DNA of 64,000 nucleotides from Diphasiastrum complanatum (taxonomy: Eukaryota; Streptophyta; Lycopodiopsida; Lycopodiales; Lycopodiaceae), in NCBI GenBank assembly GCA_029204225.1, contig MU832001.1, positions 1 through 64,000 on the forward strand, given 5' to 3'. Shown one piece after another: positions 1-11,540 of this stretch; position 1 is the first letter of the stretch; each line of letters begins with the position of its first letter. The notes beneath the pieces are model-generated. The model ran no database searches. It had not been told where the DNA came from and saw nothing but the letters and a program-made list of their open reading frames with translations. Both the position numbers and the translations under genes were made by a program.

Positions 1-79
1 CAAATATACGAAAAACTCATGGGTATTGCTGCATCCATCATCAAAGGCAATTTTCGACAAAAGAAAAGAGCAAAAATGA

Positions 80-1293
80 CTTACAAATCTTATTGGAAAG
101 CAAAAAAATTTGGAGTTTAAGACTACCGTGGGAGATCAATCGATATCAGAAGTCTTAATGCAACATGTATATATGCATTCAGAAATCAAAGTACATGATA
201 TCAATCCTCATGATCATCAAAAATGTAATTGTAAGTATATCAAAACATACGCACTCTACAGCAATCATAGGTGATTTTCTTTATTAATGCTCTTCAGATT
301 ATGATGTAAATGTTTCAATATTGTTTTTTTCTTTCAGATTTATATCCATCATGCATAAGTGAATGGGAGCCCACACAATCACTTGCAGGAATATTAGACG
401 TGATTCACTCTGATGTTGGAAAGCTGCAATACAGAGAAAGAAGTCCAAAGGAACTTGCAAATTGTGGTATCTATTTTTATGAATCTTTATATATGCCACA
501 AACAGATGGAGGCTTTGGCAAGCTCGAAGCAATTCCATTGCCTAGTTTTCAAAGTGATGAGTGGCTTACTCCTGACAGCATTGTTTCTGAATCCTTGAGA
601 TGCAAGCTACTCATTGATATTAGAAATGCTATGAAGATAAGCACAGGCTCAAAAATTGTTCATCTAAGTTGGTTTATCTCATTGCATATATTTGTTGATT
701 ATTTCTCGAGTGCTAGTGTTCGTAGGACACCAACTTTATTTGTTTGCAAGGATTTATCAAATGAGACTTTGTCAGATCTCATGGATCAAGACTGGGATAG
801 TAAAACAAATAATGACATAGAATGCAAGATTAAAAAGTCCTCAGTGATCTTTTGTTATCATATCGAAAAGCAAATGCTCAGTCTCACATTTAGATACCAG
901 AGATACAAGAAAATTGAAGGTACATGGCTACCACTGGATCAAGACTTTGAACTAAATAGTCACACAAACCGAATGGAGATAAGCATTATCTACAATGAGG
1001 CATATTTGACTATGGTTGAGGTGGAAGAGCATTGGAAGCTTGAATTTATCAGAACAGAGCTCATGCTATTACAAACCAATCTACCAACATATTTCATATT
1101 TATCATCAACGGAAGACTCGTAAGTACTTTATGTTTATTGCCATTTCAAAATAGAACAAAATAATAGAAAATGTCATCATTTACAATTGCACATTCACTA
1201 ATATTTGTCATGTCACAGATGCAAAAAAGACAAGAGCTGATAACGTGCTGCAAAGATCTACCTACAACAATCACCATTGTGGGAGAACAATAG
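80..1293 (+). CDS. Unidentified protein gene, last three exons
   Basis: Three exons join in a consistent phase. Exon A ends at 230 before a GTAAGT donor. Exon B runs 338-1119, after a T-rich tract ending CAG and before GTAAGT. Exon C runs 1219-1293 and ends in TAG. The split codon at the A/B junction (T plus AT) gives Tyr, and B/C joins between codons. Exon B supplies about 260 residues with no stop; the protein ends ...TTITIVGEQ. The frame can be followed back to position 2, but a TGA lies at 77-79, so exon A either starts after it or is broken there. The predicted protein is mixed alpha/beta with no membrane segment. I do not recognise the family. The gene is convergent with the minus-strand gene ending at 1489. 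The gene model is fairly sure; the function is unknown. Confidence 0.6.
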
Positions 1294-1339
1294 TTTCAAA
1301 TAAACTTTAGTAAAAATTTGTGTATACACTCTTTCATTC

Positions 1340-1345
1340 AATAAA
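1340..1345 (+). terminator. Poly(A) signal AATAAA
   Basis: AATAAA lies 47 bases after the stop codon of the plus-strand gene, the usual place for a plant near-upstream polyadenylation element. It supports 1,293 as a genuine gene end. Confidence 0.4.
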
Positions 1346-1488
1346 TGAAAGCCCAAGTTGGGCATCTATACATGTATTTTGTGTTCCCAAATTCATAAAC
1401 TGGAGCAGCATTTGATATATCAATGTATATTTTTCCATGAAGTCTATACATGTATTTTTGTTCTATGCTATCTATATTTTTTCTGATC

Positions 1489-3200
1489 TTAATTTAGTAT
1501 AACTACGTCATCCTTTGCACCATCATCAATAACGGGAGGCTGAAGCCTTGCCCTAGCCAGTATACTCAGGATAATTTCTTGTCTAAATCTGTACACCTGG
1601 CTTGATCTATACTCAGGAAGTGTAAACTGCAAAATAGAACACCCATGTATTAGTAATGGCCAAAAACATCACCATAATAGAAAACTAATCATGATTTCAA
1701 CATAAGAATAAACAAAATTGAGATCTTGGGATCAACAAAGCTGTTGATCTCTGATACTTGCGTATCTCAGAGAGCCACCTGCTGCGGTTGCACGTTCTAG
1801 GTCTAGCGAGTGGAGTGATGTCAACAGCAGGGGATGAGGATGAGCTAGGAGAGAAGAAGTCCCTCCTTGTCTGCTTTTTCCTATCCATGAACGTGTACTA
1901 TGTGATAGCGGACTTGTGCGTGACGGTTAGGATGAGCAGGGAGGGATGATAAAGAACTCGCAGAGGACCGATATGTACGGACAGAATGTACGGTATATCG
2001 GACCTGTGCGAGCCGAATATCAAAGAAAATGATTAGTTTTGAGAAAAGATGCACAAGTGCGATATGGGGTGACACGTAGGCAGACGTATTGAGGAAGGCG
2101 GCCTCCTCAATATGAAATGGAGTTCCAGTGATCTTATGCATACCTATGTTTAATGTATCCCTCTCTTTCTTCAAGTGATATGTCCTAGGGATTGGGACTT
2201 TTCTAATTTGAACTTTCTTAAAAGCTTATCTAATTAGTTTAAATATTATTGCATATGCTTCCCTGCTAATACTTGCAAAATTATAAGCACCCTGAACTAT
2301 AGTCTTATCTAAAAAAAATTGAATGTCCACCATCAAAGACTCTGCTATTTTACACTTTACATTTGAAATCCTATTGTTCATCATGATACACTCAATGGAT
2401 TTGCAAGTCAATATTGTGCCCAATGACATTCCTAGTGAAGCATTGTCTTTAATATTCTGAGGAGCTACTAATGCAGATCTGCAACAAAAAACAGATAGTT
2501 AACAGAATATCACCATAGCTGAAATTAAATCCAAATGTCATTGAAAAACTTACAAAATTCAGAATATGCTTACTTGAATGCACGGATCCTTCTATTTCGA
2601 TAACCTCCTTTTGAAAGCGTTTGAATATCCTTGCAACTTTGTCGCTTTCGCTTCTTACTTTCAGCCTTCTTCTTTGCCAAATCCACATCCTTCAATAATT
2701 GTAAGTTTTCAATACGAATAGACTGTAAGACTGATTGCATTTGCTCTAGTTCTGATTTGATATTGATTGTTATCTTCTGTAATGATTCATTATTTTTTTT
2801 AAGTTATTCATTTTCTTCTGACGTCTTTTGGAGATGACAATCTCTATTCTGACAATAAGAGGATATCCGAATTAACTCACCTTCTAAAAAAGTGAACTTT
2901 ATTCATATAAAGTTGTTTTCCATGGTTCTGCAATCTTTCACAATATCCTAGTAATCCACTATGCCCATTGCATATCCATATAACTAAATGAGTTATTGAA
3001 GAGAATGTGGGATGTGTCAAAGTGCTTGGATCTTGGGGATAAAATGTTCCATCTATCCATAAATCCAAGTTTTTTTTTTCTTCTGCCCTGTAACGAGAAC
3101 GATCCTCAGCAGATATTTGAATTCCTTTGCCTCCTCTTCTCTGCAAAGGTGCCAAATCAATAGGGATATCCACATGTAAATGATATAATGTCATCATCAA
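1489..3200 (-). CDS. Unidentified coiled-coil protein gene, 3' exons, possibly broken
   Basis: Read on the minus strand. An exon at about 3200-2881 (containing RSRYRAEEKKNLDLWIDGT) ends at a GTGAGT donor. A coiled-coil exon ends at 2574 before GTAAGC; it has heptad-like stretches such as SELEQMQSVLQSIRIENLQL followed by a basic run KKRKR. The next exon begins at 2478 after TTTTTTGTTGCAG and joins in phase. A terminal exon runs 1626-1489, after TTTTGCAG, for 45 residues ending VVILN and TAA. In the coiled-coil exon a TAA at 2804-2806 interrupts the frame where Gln would fit. Either it is a nonsense mutation or the exon starts later, at the CATTACAG acceptor near 2781. A coiled coil followed by a possible SMC-hinge-like stretch loosely recalls DMS3/GMI1 proteins, but that is weak inference. 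Confidence 0.45.
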
Positions 3201-6170
3201 AAAAATAATAGAGTAATCAGTTGCATTAAAGTACTATGACCAGATTCTATGAAGCAAAACAAAATACTCATCTTTGATTATATTATATACTATGTACGAT
3301 CAATCCAATCTCCATGCTTGTATGCTTGATTCAAATTTGAAAATTCCGTTCATTTTTTCGTTCCAATAAATAGTTGGCAATCAAATTCCATTCTCGTGAA
3401 AGGAATGCATATGTAAACATTTTGCAATTTTTCCTGATTCGAATTTGGAGATGGCGATCATATTTTAGATCCTGTGAAAAATTTGCCCTTTTCGTAACCA
3501 ATGGAGGGAATATTTTTGAATTTAGTCAAGTTATATTGCAAACTGTTAACTGTGACTATAGACACTGTGGTTAGATCATTGGGAGTTGGGAAGGCCTTGG
3601 AATTGGTGTGGGCAAGCAAATAAATAATATTGTTTTTTTTATTTTGATATTTTTCTATATCCTACATGGCATTCCTTAAAGAGTCTTTTTGATATTAAGT
3701 ACTCCTCTAATGAGTACGTAATTTCAAAGTATGAACGAATCAGTTGAAACTACATAAGATGCAGAATAGACATAAGTGAGTATTTTTGAATTAAATGCTT
3801 GATTTCAAAATTATGGGAATGTTTAGAAAATTAGAACAAAGCACATATGAAGTGCGCAATCCTCCTCTCCTATTTATATAGGTGTGCAAAAGTCTATTAC
3901 AAGGCCCACTATGATTCAATGAGAGTATACTATATGTTTCAATTGTCAATCTTGTTGTCTCATGTTGTGTCTTATATTTAACTAAGCTACAGATTCAAGA
4001 TAGTTTGATTGCTTATAAAACACAATTAATCTATACAATGATTGTTTAAGAATTAAAGTTTTATTTAGACACTTAAATACTCATGAAATTCAAAAAAAAA
4101 AAATGCAAAAAATGCGACTTACGTGAATTTGCCTTTTTCTCATGGTCTTTGCCCTAAAAAAAAGAGTAGATCTCAATAGATTTCTTGTACATTACACTAC
4201 CCCTCAATTTCCAATTCAATAAATATAGTATAATAAATAACACACACACACGCTACATATATATATAGCTTATTTGAAAAAAATAATTATGTTATATATA
4301 GTTTTAAAATAAGATAGCTTTTATATTGTGTTTATAGAATCCAATCTTATTATATCATATACTTAAACAAAAAAACAGCATTGCCCATTATCTTGCTACC
4401 ATGCACCTCTGCTACACTGAATCATTTTTTCGAACAATGGGTTTCTAGGACTTTTGGCTTGGTCAAAGGCCCTAGATCCTCGTGGTAGCATGATCTAGGA
4501 CAATTCTTTTTATTTTTTTTGGCAACCTTCAAGATATCTTAAATCTATATTGTATGTATCCACATGGTAGTGTGATCAAGGCCAATTTTCTTAATTTTTT
4601 TGAAGCAACATTTATGGTGTAATCATATATTTAACATATTAATATATTTCAGAACCCACACTATCTCAAAGCTCTAAGGCCTTTGACATGGTTAAGGGCT
4701 CTAGATCTGCGAAGTAGTGTGATAGGGACAATTTTATTTATTATTATAGCAAACTTGTCTTTGTAAAGTGATTACACATAGATTTAGTCTTTGTTCATAG
4801 CTCTTTTCCTACCCATCATGGATGCACATGCATGTGTGGATTAGAGGTCCTTTCTAATTGTTACTGAAAAGGTGCCCGCTCGAATTCCGACCATTGTGTA
4901 GTGACATCTCAAGAGACTAGCTCCGTAAATGGCATTGCCATGCTGTATATGTTGTATATAATGACCACTAGTTGCTTAATATGTATGCAAAACTATAAAA
5001 ATGCATATGAAAACTATTTTGAGAAAAAGACAAAAATTTAGCATTGATTAGACTCATCTATATTAATTAAAATTATAGTGTGGGCAGCCCTCACGCTGTG
5101 ACGGGCAACGTGAGCGCTGCCCGCTTATACTCCCCCCCCTTGCCCTTTCCTAGAACACGGGCAAGATATTTACTTGAAAAAAATGCCATGCATAGAAAAC
5201 AAGGACCTAGAGTTAGTTCATTAAATTGAATATAAAATTTTTTGGCACATAATTAAAATCAAATCAAGCATTGTATCAAAATATCCAAGATTTCACTCAA
5301 GATTCGCCCTTCATCATGTGGCAAATGGATCTGCAAGTCAACCACTCTTATCTCCTACATGCTTGAGTCTAAGGGGCCCCCATGACCACTAAAAATTTTC
5401 ATTTGTCTACTAGTAACGCCTGCCGGGTAAATTCAAATGAGAGGGCGGCGGACCCGTGCCACCCCCCTGCCCATGGCCTTGACAATGGCAATTCATACAA
5501 GTAGCTTAATGTATAAATGTTTCCTCGTTCAAAAACAACTGACAAAATCACTTGATGAGAGAATTGGGGTTATAGCCTCAGTACGATTGTTGCGTCATTG
5601 AAATACAGGGGAAAACTGGAAAGGTTCTCCTTGCAAGCAAGGTTCCAGAGCCCCTGTAGCTGCGCACGTTAGTTTCCATCACTGGCTTCTGAAAGCAAAA
5701 ACACTTGGTAATTTTTAGTCATCTGGCTTATTCAAGACCTCATTCACAAAAACAGTAAAATATAAGACAAGTTTTTTATTGTTTCAAATTACATATAATG
5801 AACAGAGCTTACCTGATTTATTGATTGCGCAAAGTTCCTATGGAATCTTCTAAGAGCAACTGGTTGTAAGTCTCAAATGTTTTTGAATTTAAAACTAAGC
5901 GGTCTTTGAAGATTAGAAGGCATAAATTAAAAGATTTAGAAATTTGTGAATGCAGTCATACAGAAACATGTAGAAACGAGTTTCTTAAGACAGATCTAAA
6001 GACTTGGGAGGCGGGAAAAGCAAGCAAAATTGCTTACAGTAAAATATGAAAACCGATAAGAGCAGGCAAAACCGAAAATCGAGACAATTCAGAAATGTGG
6101 ATCACATGGTCAGTCCCAAGAGGTTAAGGCAACGACGCTGCTCCTCAGGGCAATGGAATATGTAATCCTG
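3201..6170. other. Gene-free AT-rich stretch
   Basis: I see no supported coding exon. Three degenerate copies of a motif (CTAGATC...GTGATC/AGGACAATT followed by a T-rich run) recur around 4480-4510, 4565-4600 and 4685-4735, which suggests an old tandem repeat. A short AC run sits near 4240 and GC-richer islets near 5090-5150 and 5410-5470. Confidence 0.4.
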
Positions 6171-6880
6171 CTGTTTGGATGCTAACCAGATTGCAAGAAG
6201 CAACGTGGCTAGTGATCAACAAACAGCCTTTTCTATATGACGTTCATGCTGGAATCTACGACAACGGGTGTGCCGCTCCGGTGCATGAGCGAGGTGCTTT
6301 GGCAAGAAACACCATCCCCGTCACATGCCAAGACCCTTCCCTTCTAACAAAACCTTATAGGCAGCGTCTGAGACGAGAGTTCTGCGATTTACAGCTCGAA
6401 CGCTTACAATCAGCTTTGATAAAGCAACCTTTCTCAGCCTTTTTTGAATACGATCTCAACAAGCGCATGTAAAAAGCTTTGATAACCAAAACGCTGAAGC
6501 AAACTCACAAAGCGGCGAAGAAGATGGATCAAAACCTAGACTGCAAATATTTCCAGCATAGAAGCTATTGCTTTATAAGGATACAAAACCTAGAATGGAC
6601 GATCCCGATTCGCATAAAAATATCGTACGGCAAAGAGAGGGCGAAAAGAAACTGGAAGAGCGGCGAAGCCTCGTCTTTTGTGAGGCCACACTGGATTTCT
6701 GACCCGGCCCCATTCGATAGGGCCCTAACTTTCAAGGAACTCACACACACATGTGGTGCCTTTGGGCCTGACGCAATTGAGGGGTGCCATGTGGTGTTCG
6801 GTACTTGGCTTGCTCGAACAGACCGGCACTGGCGCCCCTCTCCCAGGCACCCGCTCATGTGAGACATTGCGCAGCTTTGC
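6171..6880. other. Segment with more CpG and open frames on both strands, unassigned
   Basis: Open frames on the plus strand (6179-6472 and 6479-6862) and the minus strand (6888-6565) overlap one another and resemble no family I know. CpG is more frequent than in the flanks, which could mark an unmethylated promoter or first-exon region, perhaps of the minus-strand gene upstream. That is inference only. Confidence 0.2.
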
Positions 6881-7487
6881 ATATACATGGCCCCCTAGTA
6901 AGCTCCCACAAATGATTATGAGATAATCTTATGGTTGCCCGGTGACGTGGCACTCCGGGCAGCCATTTTTTTTCTTAAATGTGTGGATCACAGCGCACCG
7001 GGTTTAAACGCCTACATGCCTCTTAGATATGAGGCCCCCCCATGCCTGCCATGTGGCAATACATGTTTTGGACCCATGAGTTTTTGTGTAAACTCCCATC
7101 TTGAGCATGTATATCAAAAATAAATAAATAAAAGCATCTCCCCTACATTTGAAAAATCATCTCTGGCTCGAGCGTCATTCATGCATCCATTTGAGAAACA
7201 CTCACAGAAAAGACTCATCAAAAAACGTAATTTTTTATTGGGTATTGTGCCATGGATTCCCGAAATTTGCAAGGCATTGACATCCACGTGTCTCCCCCTT
7301 ATTGGTTCTCATTACCTCATTCTCCCGTCATTAAGTGTCAACTAAATCAAAGGGCTCCTTACTTCCAAATGTAATATGAAGAATATATAAACGTATATCC
7401 TGAGCCCGCACGGAGTAATGTTAGAGCCCTTGCATCCAAGCTTGGAATTTTTGAGGGCGCATGCCCCTTAAGGCCTCTTGGAAATGG

Positions 7488-7594
7488 ATTTTTCATTGAC
7501 CTTTCCATTGAAAAATCCTACCATAAAAGATGATGAGCCCATTAGGCCGAGCATTTTTATGGCAGGATATCCCAATGGAAAGGTCATTAAAAAA
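7488..7594. repeat. Imperfect foldback (hairpin), about 40 bp arms
   Basis: The left arm at about 7488-7528 contains CATTGACCTTTCCATTG and CCTACCATAAAA. The right arm at 7551-7594, read in reverse complement, gives AATGACCTTTCCATTG and CCTGCCATAAAA in the same order, with a loop of about 22 bases. It may be a degenerate MITE or a small-RNA hairpin. Confidence 0.6.
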
Positions 7595-7711
7595 TTCACA
7601 CTTATGTAAGGGAACAGTGACGTTACCCAAAGTGACAAATTAAACTCAATCAATCTCTACATTGGGTCCACCTATGACCCACCACTTTCTCTCCCAAAAA
7701 ATGGGGACAAC

Positions 7712-7714
<3 letters not shown>

Positions 7715-7777
<63 letters not shown>
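7715..7777. repeat. (CT)n microsatellite
   Basis: About 31 uninterrupted CT dinucleotides. The minus-strand open frame across it (a run of Arg-Glu) is an artefact of the repeat. Confidence 0.95.
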
Positions 7778-7779
<2 letters not shown>

Positions 7780-8299
7780 CATCTATGCCACTCCACTCTT
7801 TTTCTCTCTCGAAAAATGGGGAGACCACATGATTTGTGTCTTTCTTTCCCCTCTCTTCCCAATCGTAGAGACCACCCCTCTCTCTCCCTCTCCATGTGGC
7901 AACCACCTCTCTGCAATGACATGTTTTATGATTCATAGACTTTTATGTACCAATTTATGAGAGCCTTTCAAGATTTTATTGAGCTCAAGCCAATATTCAC
8001 AAATTAATGCACTTCAAAAATACAAGGGCACACTTCAAAGCAATATTGATGGGCTACTGCCTACTAAGCCCTATTAGGTACATAGCTTGTAATTATTGTT
8101 ATTGAAAAGTTAGTGTGAATATACAATGGTTGGAGAGCAATCACTCATGACCTTGTCTTGAAGCACTTATTATTAACTTCACCTTCATGTACACTTAATT
8201 TTAACCGTTTTACATGAAATATTGGGTATGTAGTAGAATTTCCTATGAATATCTAGTTCATAAGCTTAAAAAACCATTTTTCATACAATTTGGAATGGT

Positions 8300-10110
8300 C
8301 CACAATTGTCTCACAATCTTCTTATCTTTCACAGTTAGCTAAGGCACCTATGAACTCATCTCAACATTTTTCTCATTTCTTTCAGTTCGAACAATATTTG
8401 AAATACGACCAAAATAAGAATCGCTTTCATATCGTCCTCTAATCAAAAGATATAGATCCGTAGAAATCTAGGTGAAAGACAATTCATTCAGTTCACCAAT
8501 CTAACTAAGAGCATTCACAATTTGATTAGTCTATAGCTCTTATATAATGGATTTCATGGTCGAATTCTTGCATCAACTTGGCCCATTGGGCTTTTCTACT
8601 CTAAAAATCATGCTGATTACAAAAGTACTTGAGAGGTTGGTGATTCGTATATACTATTAACTTACAACCATACAAGTAGTGTCTCCATATTTAAGTGCAT
8701 GGATAACTCAAAATCATTTCTTTTCCTGCATTGTATAAAACAACTGAGGACCAAAGAATTTTTTGCTTCCAAACACTAGTGGCCTACCATTCTATAATAG
8801 AATGGCTCCAATTGAAGTATCACTTGCATAGGTTCTAATCACATAAGATTGATCTAGAACTATAATCTATAAAATGGGAGCTGAAACAATCAGAGCTTTA
8901 AGTTTCTTCATTCCATACAACGGGTAGACTAGGTTGATTCCTCTTTTTCCTTTTGGTAACAATGCCTTTTGTTAAATTATTGAGCGATTTTGCCACCTTG
9001 GCGTAATCCTCAATAAATTTTCAAAAAAAAATTGTAAATCCAAGAAATGATTTAAGTTGCCTAATAGTTTGTCCTCAAATAGTTTTTTATTTGCTTTGAA
9101 ATCTCTACCTCCACTTTTTGAGGAAACCTATAAGGTTGCCTAGAGATAGGTTGACTTTTTGGAATTAACTCTATTATGTAGTATGCTCTAATTTTTCATT
9201 GCTTGTTCCTTATCTAAAATTACCAAGTTTAGAATTGTAGACATAAGAGAGATCTACAATAGAAATTGCAAACATAGAAAAAACTACTGTGAATAATCAA
9301 ATGCTTTCATAATATTAACCATAGAAATTGTGTTTGATGGATGAACAGACTTGCTTCCAAATAATGGAACTTCTTCATTACCGTCATTGAAAGTGAGAAC
9401 ATGCTTCTCAAAATCAATAACCAAAGAAGCCGATTTATCAACCCATACCCAAAAATTAAATCAATACATGCTAGGTTTAAAACATAAAAATTAACTAATT
9501 CTCTGTGATCTTGAATCATCACTAGGAGATTTGACTCTTTAATGTTCCAAGTCCTAAAGCTAGATAAACTAGATATCTATGATTGCTAGCTTCAGTTGTT
9601 AGGCTGAGTTTTTACACAAGATGAGAATTAATAAAATTATGAATTGAACTATTGTCTAATAAGATACTAACTTCTTTGATCCTTAACTATGCTCTTTAAA
9701 TGAAATAAATCATTAGGCAAAAAATAAGCAGTACGAAAAAAACATTCAAACTCACAATCACACAACTTAATTTCCAAAGTTCTATTTTATCTATGATGGA
9801 GGTTTCTTTCTTTATGGACAAAACTTCATCATATGCCCATGCTTATTATAAATGAAACAATTATTCATCTTTTCAGCCTTGATTCAAGACAGAGACTTTT
9901 TTTTTTCCTTCTTCCATGGTTCCGATGCAATTTGATCTAATTCTTCAAAGTATTTTGGTGCTCGTTTTGGAGTGCGCTTCTTCCCCTTCTTGGTTTTCAA
10001 AATGGATGAAATTTTTTGGAATTGCTTCCTAGATGCACTAGTGAAAAAACTTATGCTTTCACTATCCGACAACCATCCTTGAGGTTTTGAAGCACATTTC
10101 TTTTGCATTC
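8300..10110 (-). mobile_element. Decayed Ty3/gypsy retrotransposon, gag to RNase H
   Basis: The order on the minus strand fits a gypsy element. A gag-like basic, Ser-rich segment (10108-9884) leads to a CCHC zinc knuckle at about 9885-9835, whose second Cys has become Tyr (CFIYNKHGHMMKFC). A protease-like open piece follows (9522-9307), then RT and RNase H remains down to about 8560. The stretch around 8550-8760 is plainly homologous at the nucleotide level to the RNase H part of the better-preserved gypsy fragment at 16,560-16,760. The copy fades out after the RNase H/integrase boundary near 8380. Many frameshifts and stops are present; it is not functional. Confidence 0.7.
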
Positions 10111-10779
10111 ATTTTGATAATCATTTGGCAACCCTAGGACAAAGTAATTGGGAGGCTCAAAAATGCGTCTCATGGATGGAGCTATTGGGAAAAGAGGGTG
10201 TGAGAAAAAAAAAATAGCTCAAAAAGAACGAACACAAAAAGAAACAAACTCGAAACTCGAACGAGAAACGAACTCGAATGAAAAGTGTTCGTGCATAGTG
10301 GAATGAGCTATATTACTCTTTTCCTAAACATGACTATGCCTATCAGAAACAAACAAAACATTAGTGATAGAAATCACAGTCGATTTGATTAGGTAGCCAA
10401 ACATCAAGCAACAAAACATCAGAAGAATAATTTGTCGCGAACAACCAGACAAATTATTAGTCGCCAACAGCTAGCCTAAAAATAATTCGCTACGAACAGA
10501 TTACCAGATTGAGCAATAAGAGAGTCTGACAAAAAGTAGAAAAGCATAGCAATATTGACACAAGTCTGAATGTAGAACGAGACAGAGCTGTTATCAGATT
10601 AAATATAGCAAAATATACATTTCAATAATGTTGTGGAGCACAAGACAATAGCGAACGAAACCGCGTGCTTTACAAAGCCAATTCAATCTGAAAAAGAGAT
10701 GAACCTATTACTAAGAATACAAAAGAATCAATGCGCAAGGCATCTACTTCGTCTATCTCTGATAAGCTTCTGATGCTAT

Positions 10780-11307
10780 TATTTTCACACACTTCTGAAT
10801 ACGCAAGTTGTATTCAATATATACACAATTTTACAAGTGTGCAGATGAAGAAAGTACAAAGTGGATGTGCTGTCTTTAGGAGATCGTGGGTGGCTACTGT
10901 CGTTGTCAAATCTGTTAGCACAGTTACATGGAATGAGCGTGAGAAGGCCGTGACGTCAGCCTTTGTTGAAATGAACGTTGGTGAAGATGTGAAAAGTGCA
11001 ACACTCTGACAAATGCCTTAGGATTTGATTTACAGGGTGCCTTCGCTTTTCCTAGGGCACCTTCGGCATTTTGTAAGGCAGTGTCATCTTTTTCGTCTGT
11101 CACAAATCACGTGGAAAAACATAGTGTCGCGTTTTTCGCCTTTTTCGCCTGTGGAAAATTACTTGTATTTATACAGACAGTCAAGTTTTTCGCCTGTCTT
11201 ATTTTACATGTAAATATGCAAACTGTGCGACAACATGAATAAAAATGCATCATGAATGGAGGCAGATTAAAATAGGATTTATGAGAATAGAGGAGATAAA
11301 TCCAACA
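10780..11307 (-). repeat. Copia LTR candidate (left boundary uncertain)
   Basis: On the minus strand the LTR would begin TGTTGGATTTATC at 11307, directly after a purine tract. It contains a TATAAATA box near 11164-11176 and reaches a diverged primer-binding-like site (TAGCATCAGAAGC) at 10778-10766. The left edge lacks a clear CA end, so the length of about 0.53 kb is approximate. Confidence 0.4.
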
Positions 11308-11500
11308 CCCCCCCTTAATCTGGATCCGTGAATGCCTTGATCTTCAGACTAAGCAATGCATAGAATTCATTGTGTGCATTAACACTGAATGCCTTCATGA
11401 ATATACCTACAACCATGTCCTGCGTTCTACAGTACGTTAAGCTCACCTCCTTGTTGAAAACCTTGCCCTTGATGTAGGAGTGATTCCCTTGAGTGAATCG
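11308..11500 (-). mobile_element. Copia 3' tail: polypurine tract and RNase H C-terminus
   Basis: The polypurine tract AAGGGGGGG lies at 11316-11308. Upstream on the minus strand is a short reading frame with the typical copia RNase H tail (LTYCRTQDMVVGIFMKAF, then ...FTDPD and TAA at 11317-11315). In intact elements this tail reads like ADIFTKPL. It is a separate element from the copia copy starting at 11541, which abuts it, so the two are nested or recombined. Confidence 0.6.
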
Positions 11501-11540
11501 GAAGGCAGTTAGAGTGAATAGGAGTCAGATTAACTCCAAT

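Noticed and set aside
6179-6862. Two consecutive plus-strand frames as a gene
   Set aside because: No splice structure, no similarity, and an overlapping minus-strand frame of similar length; reported only as an unassigned segment.
7646-7936. Minus-strand open frame with a long Arg-Glu run
   Set aside because: It is a translation of the CT microsatellite at 7715-7777.
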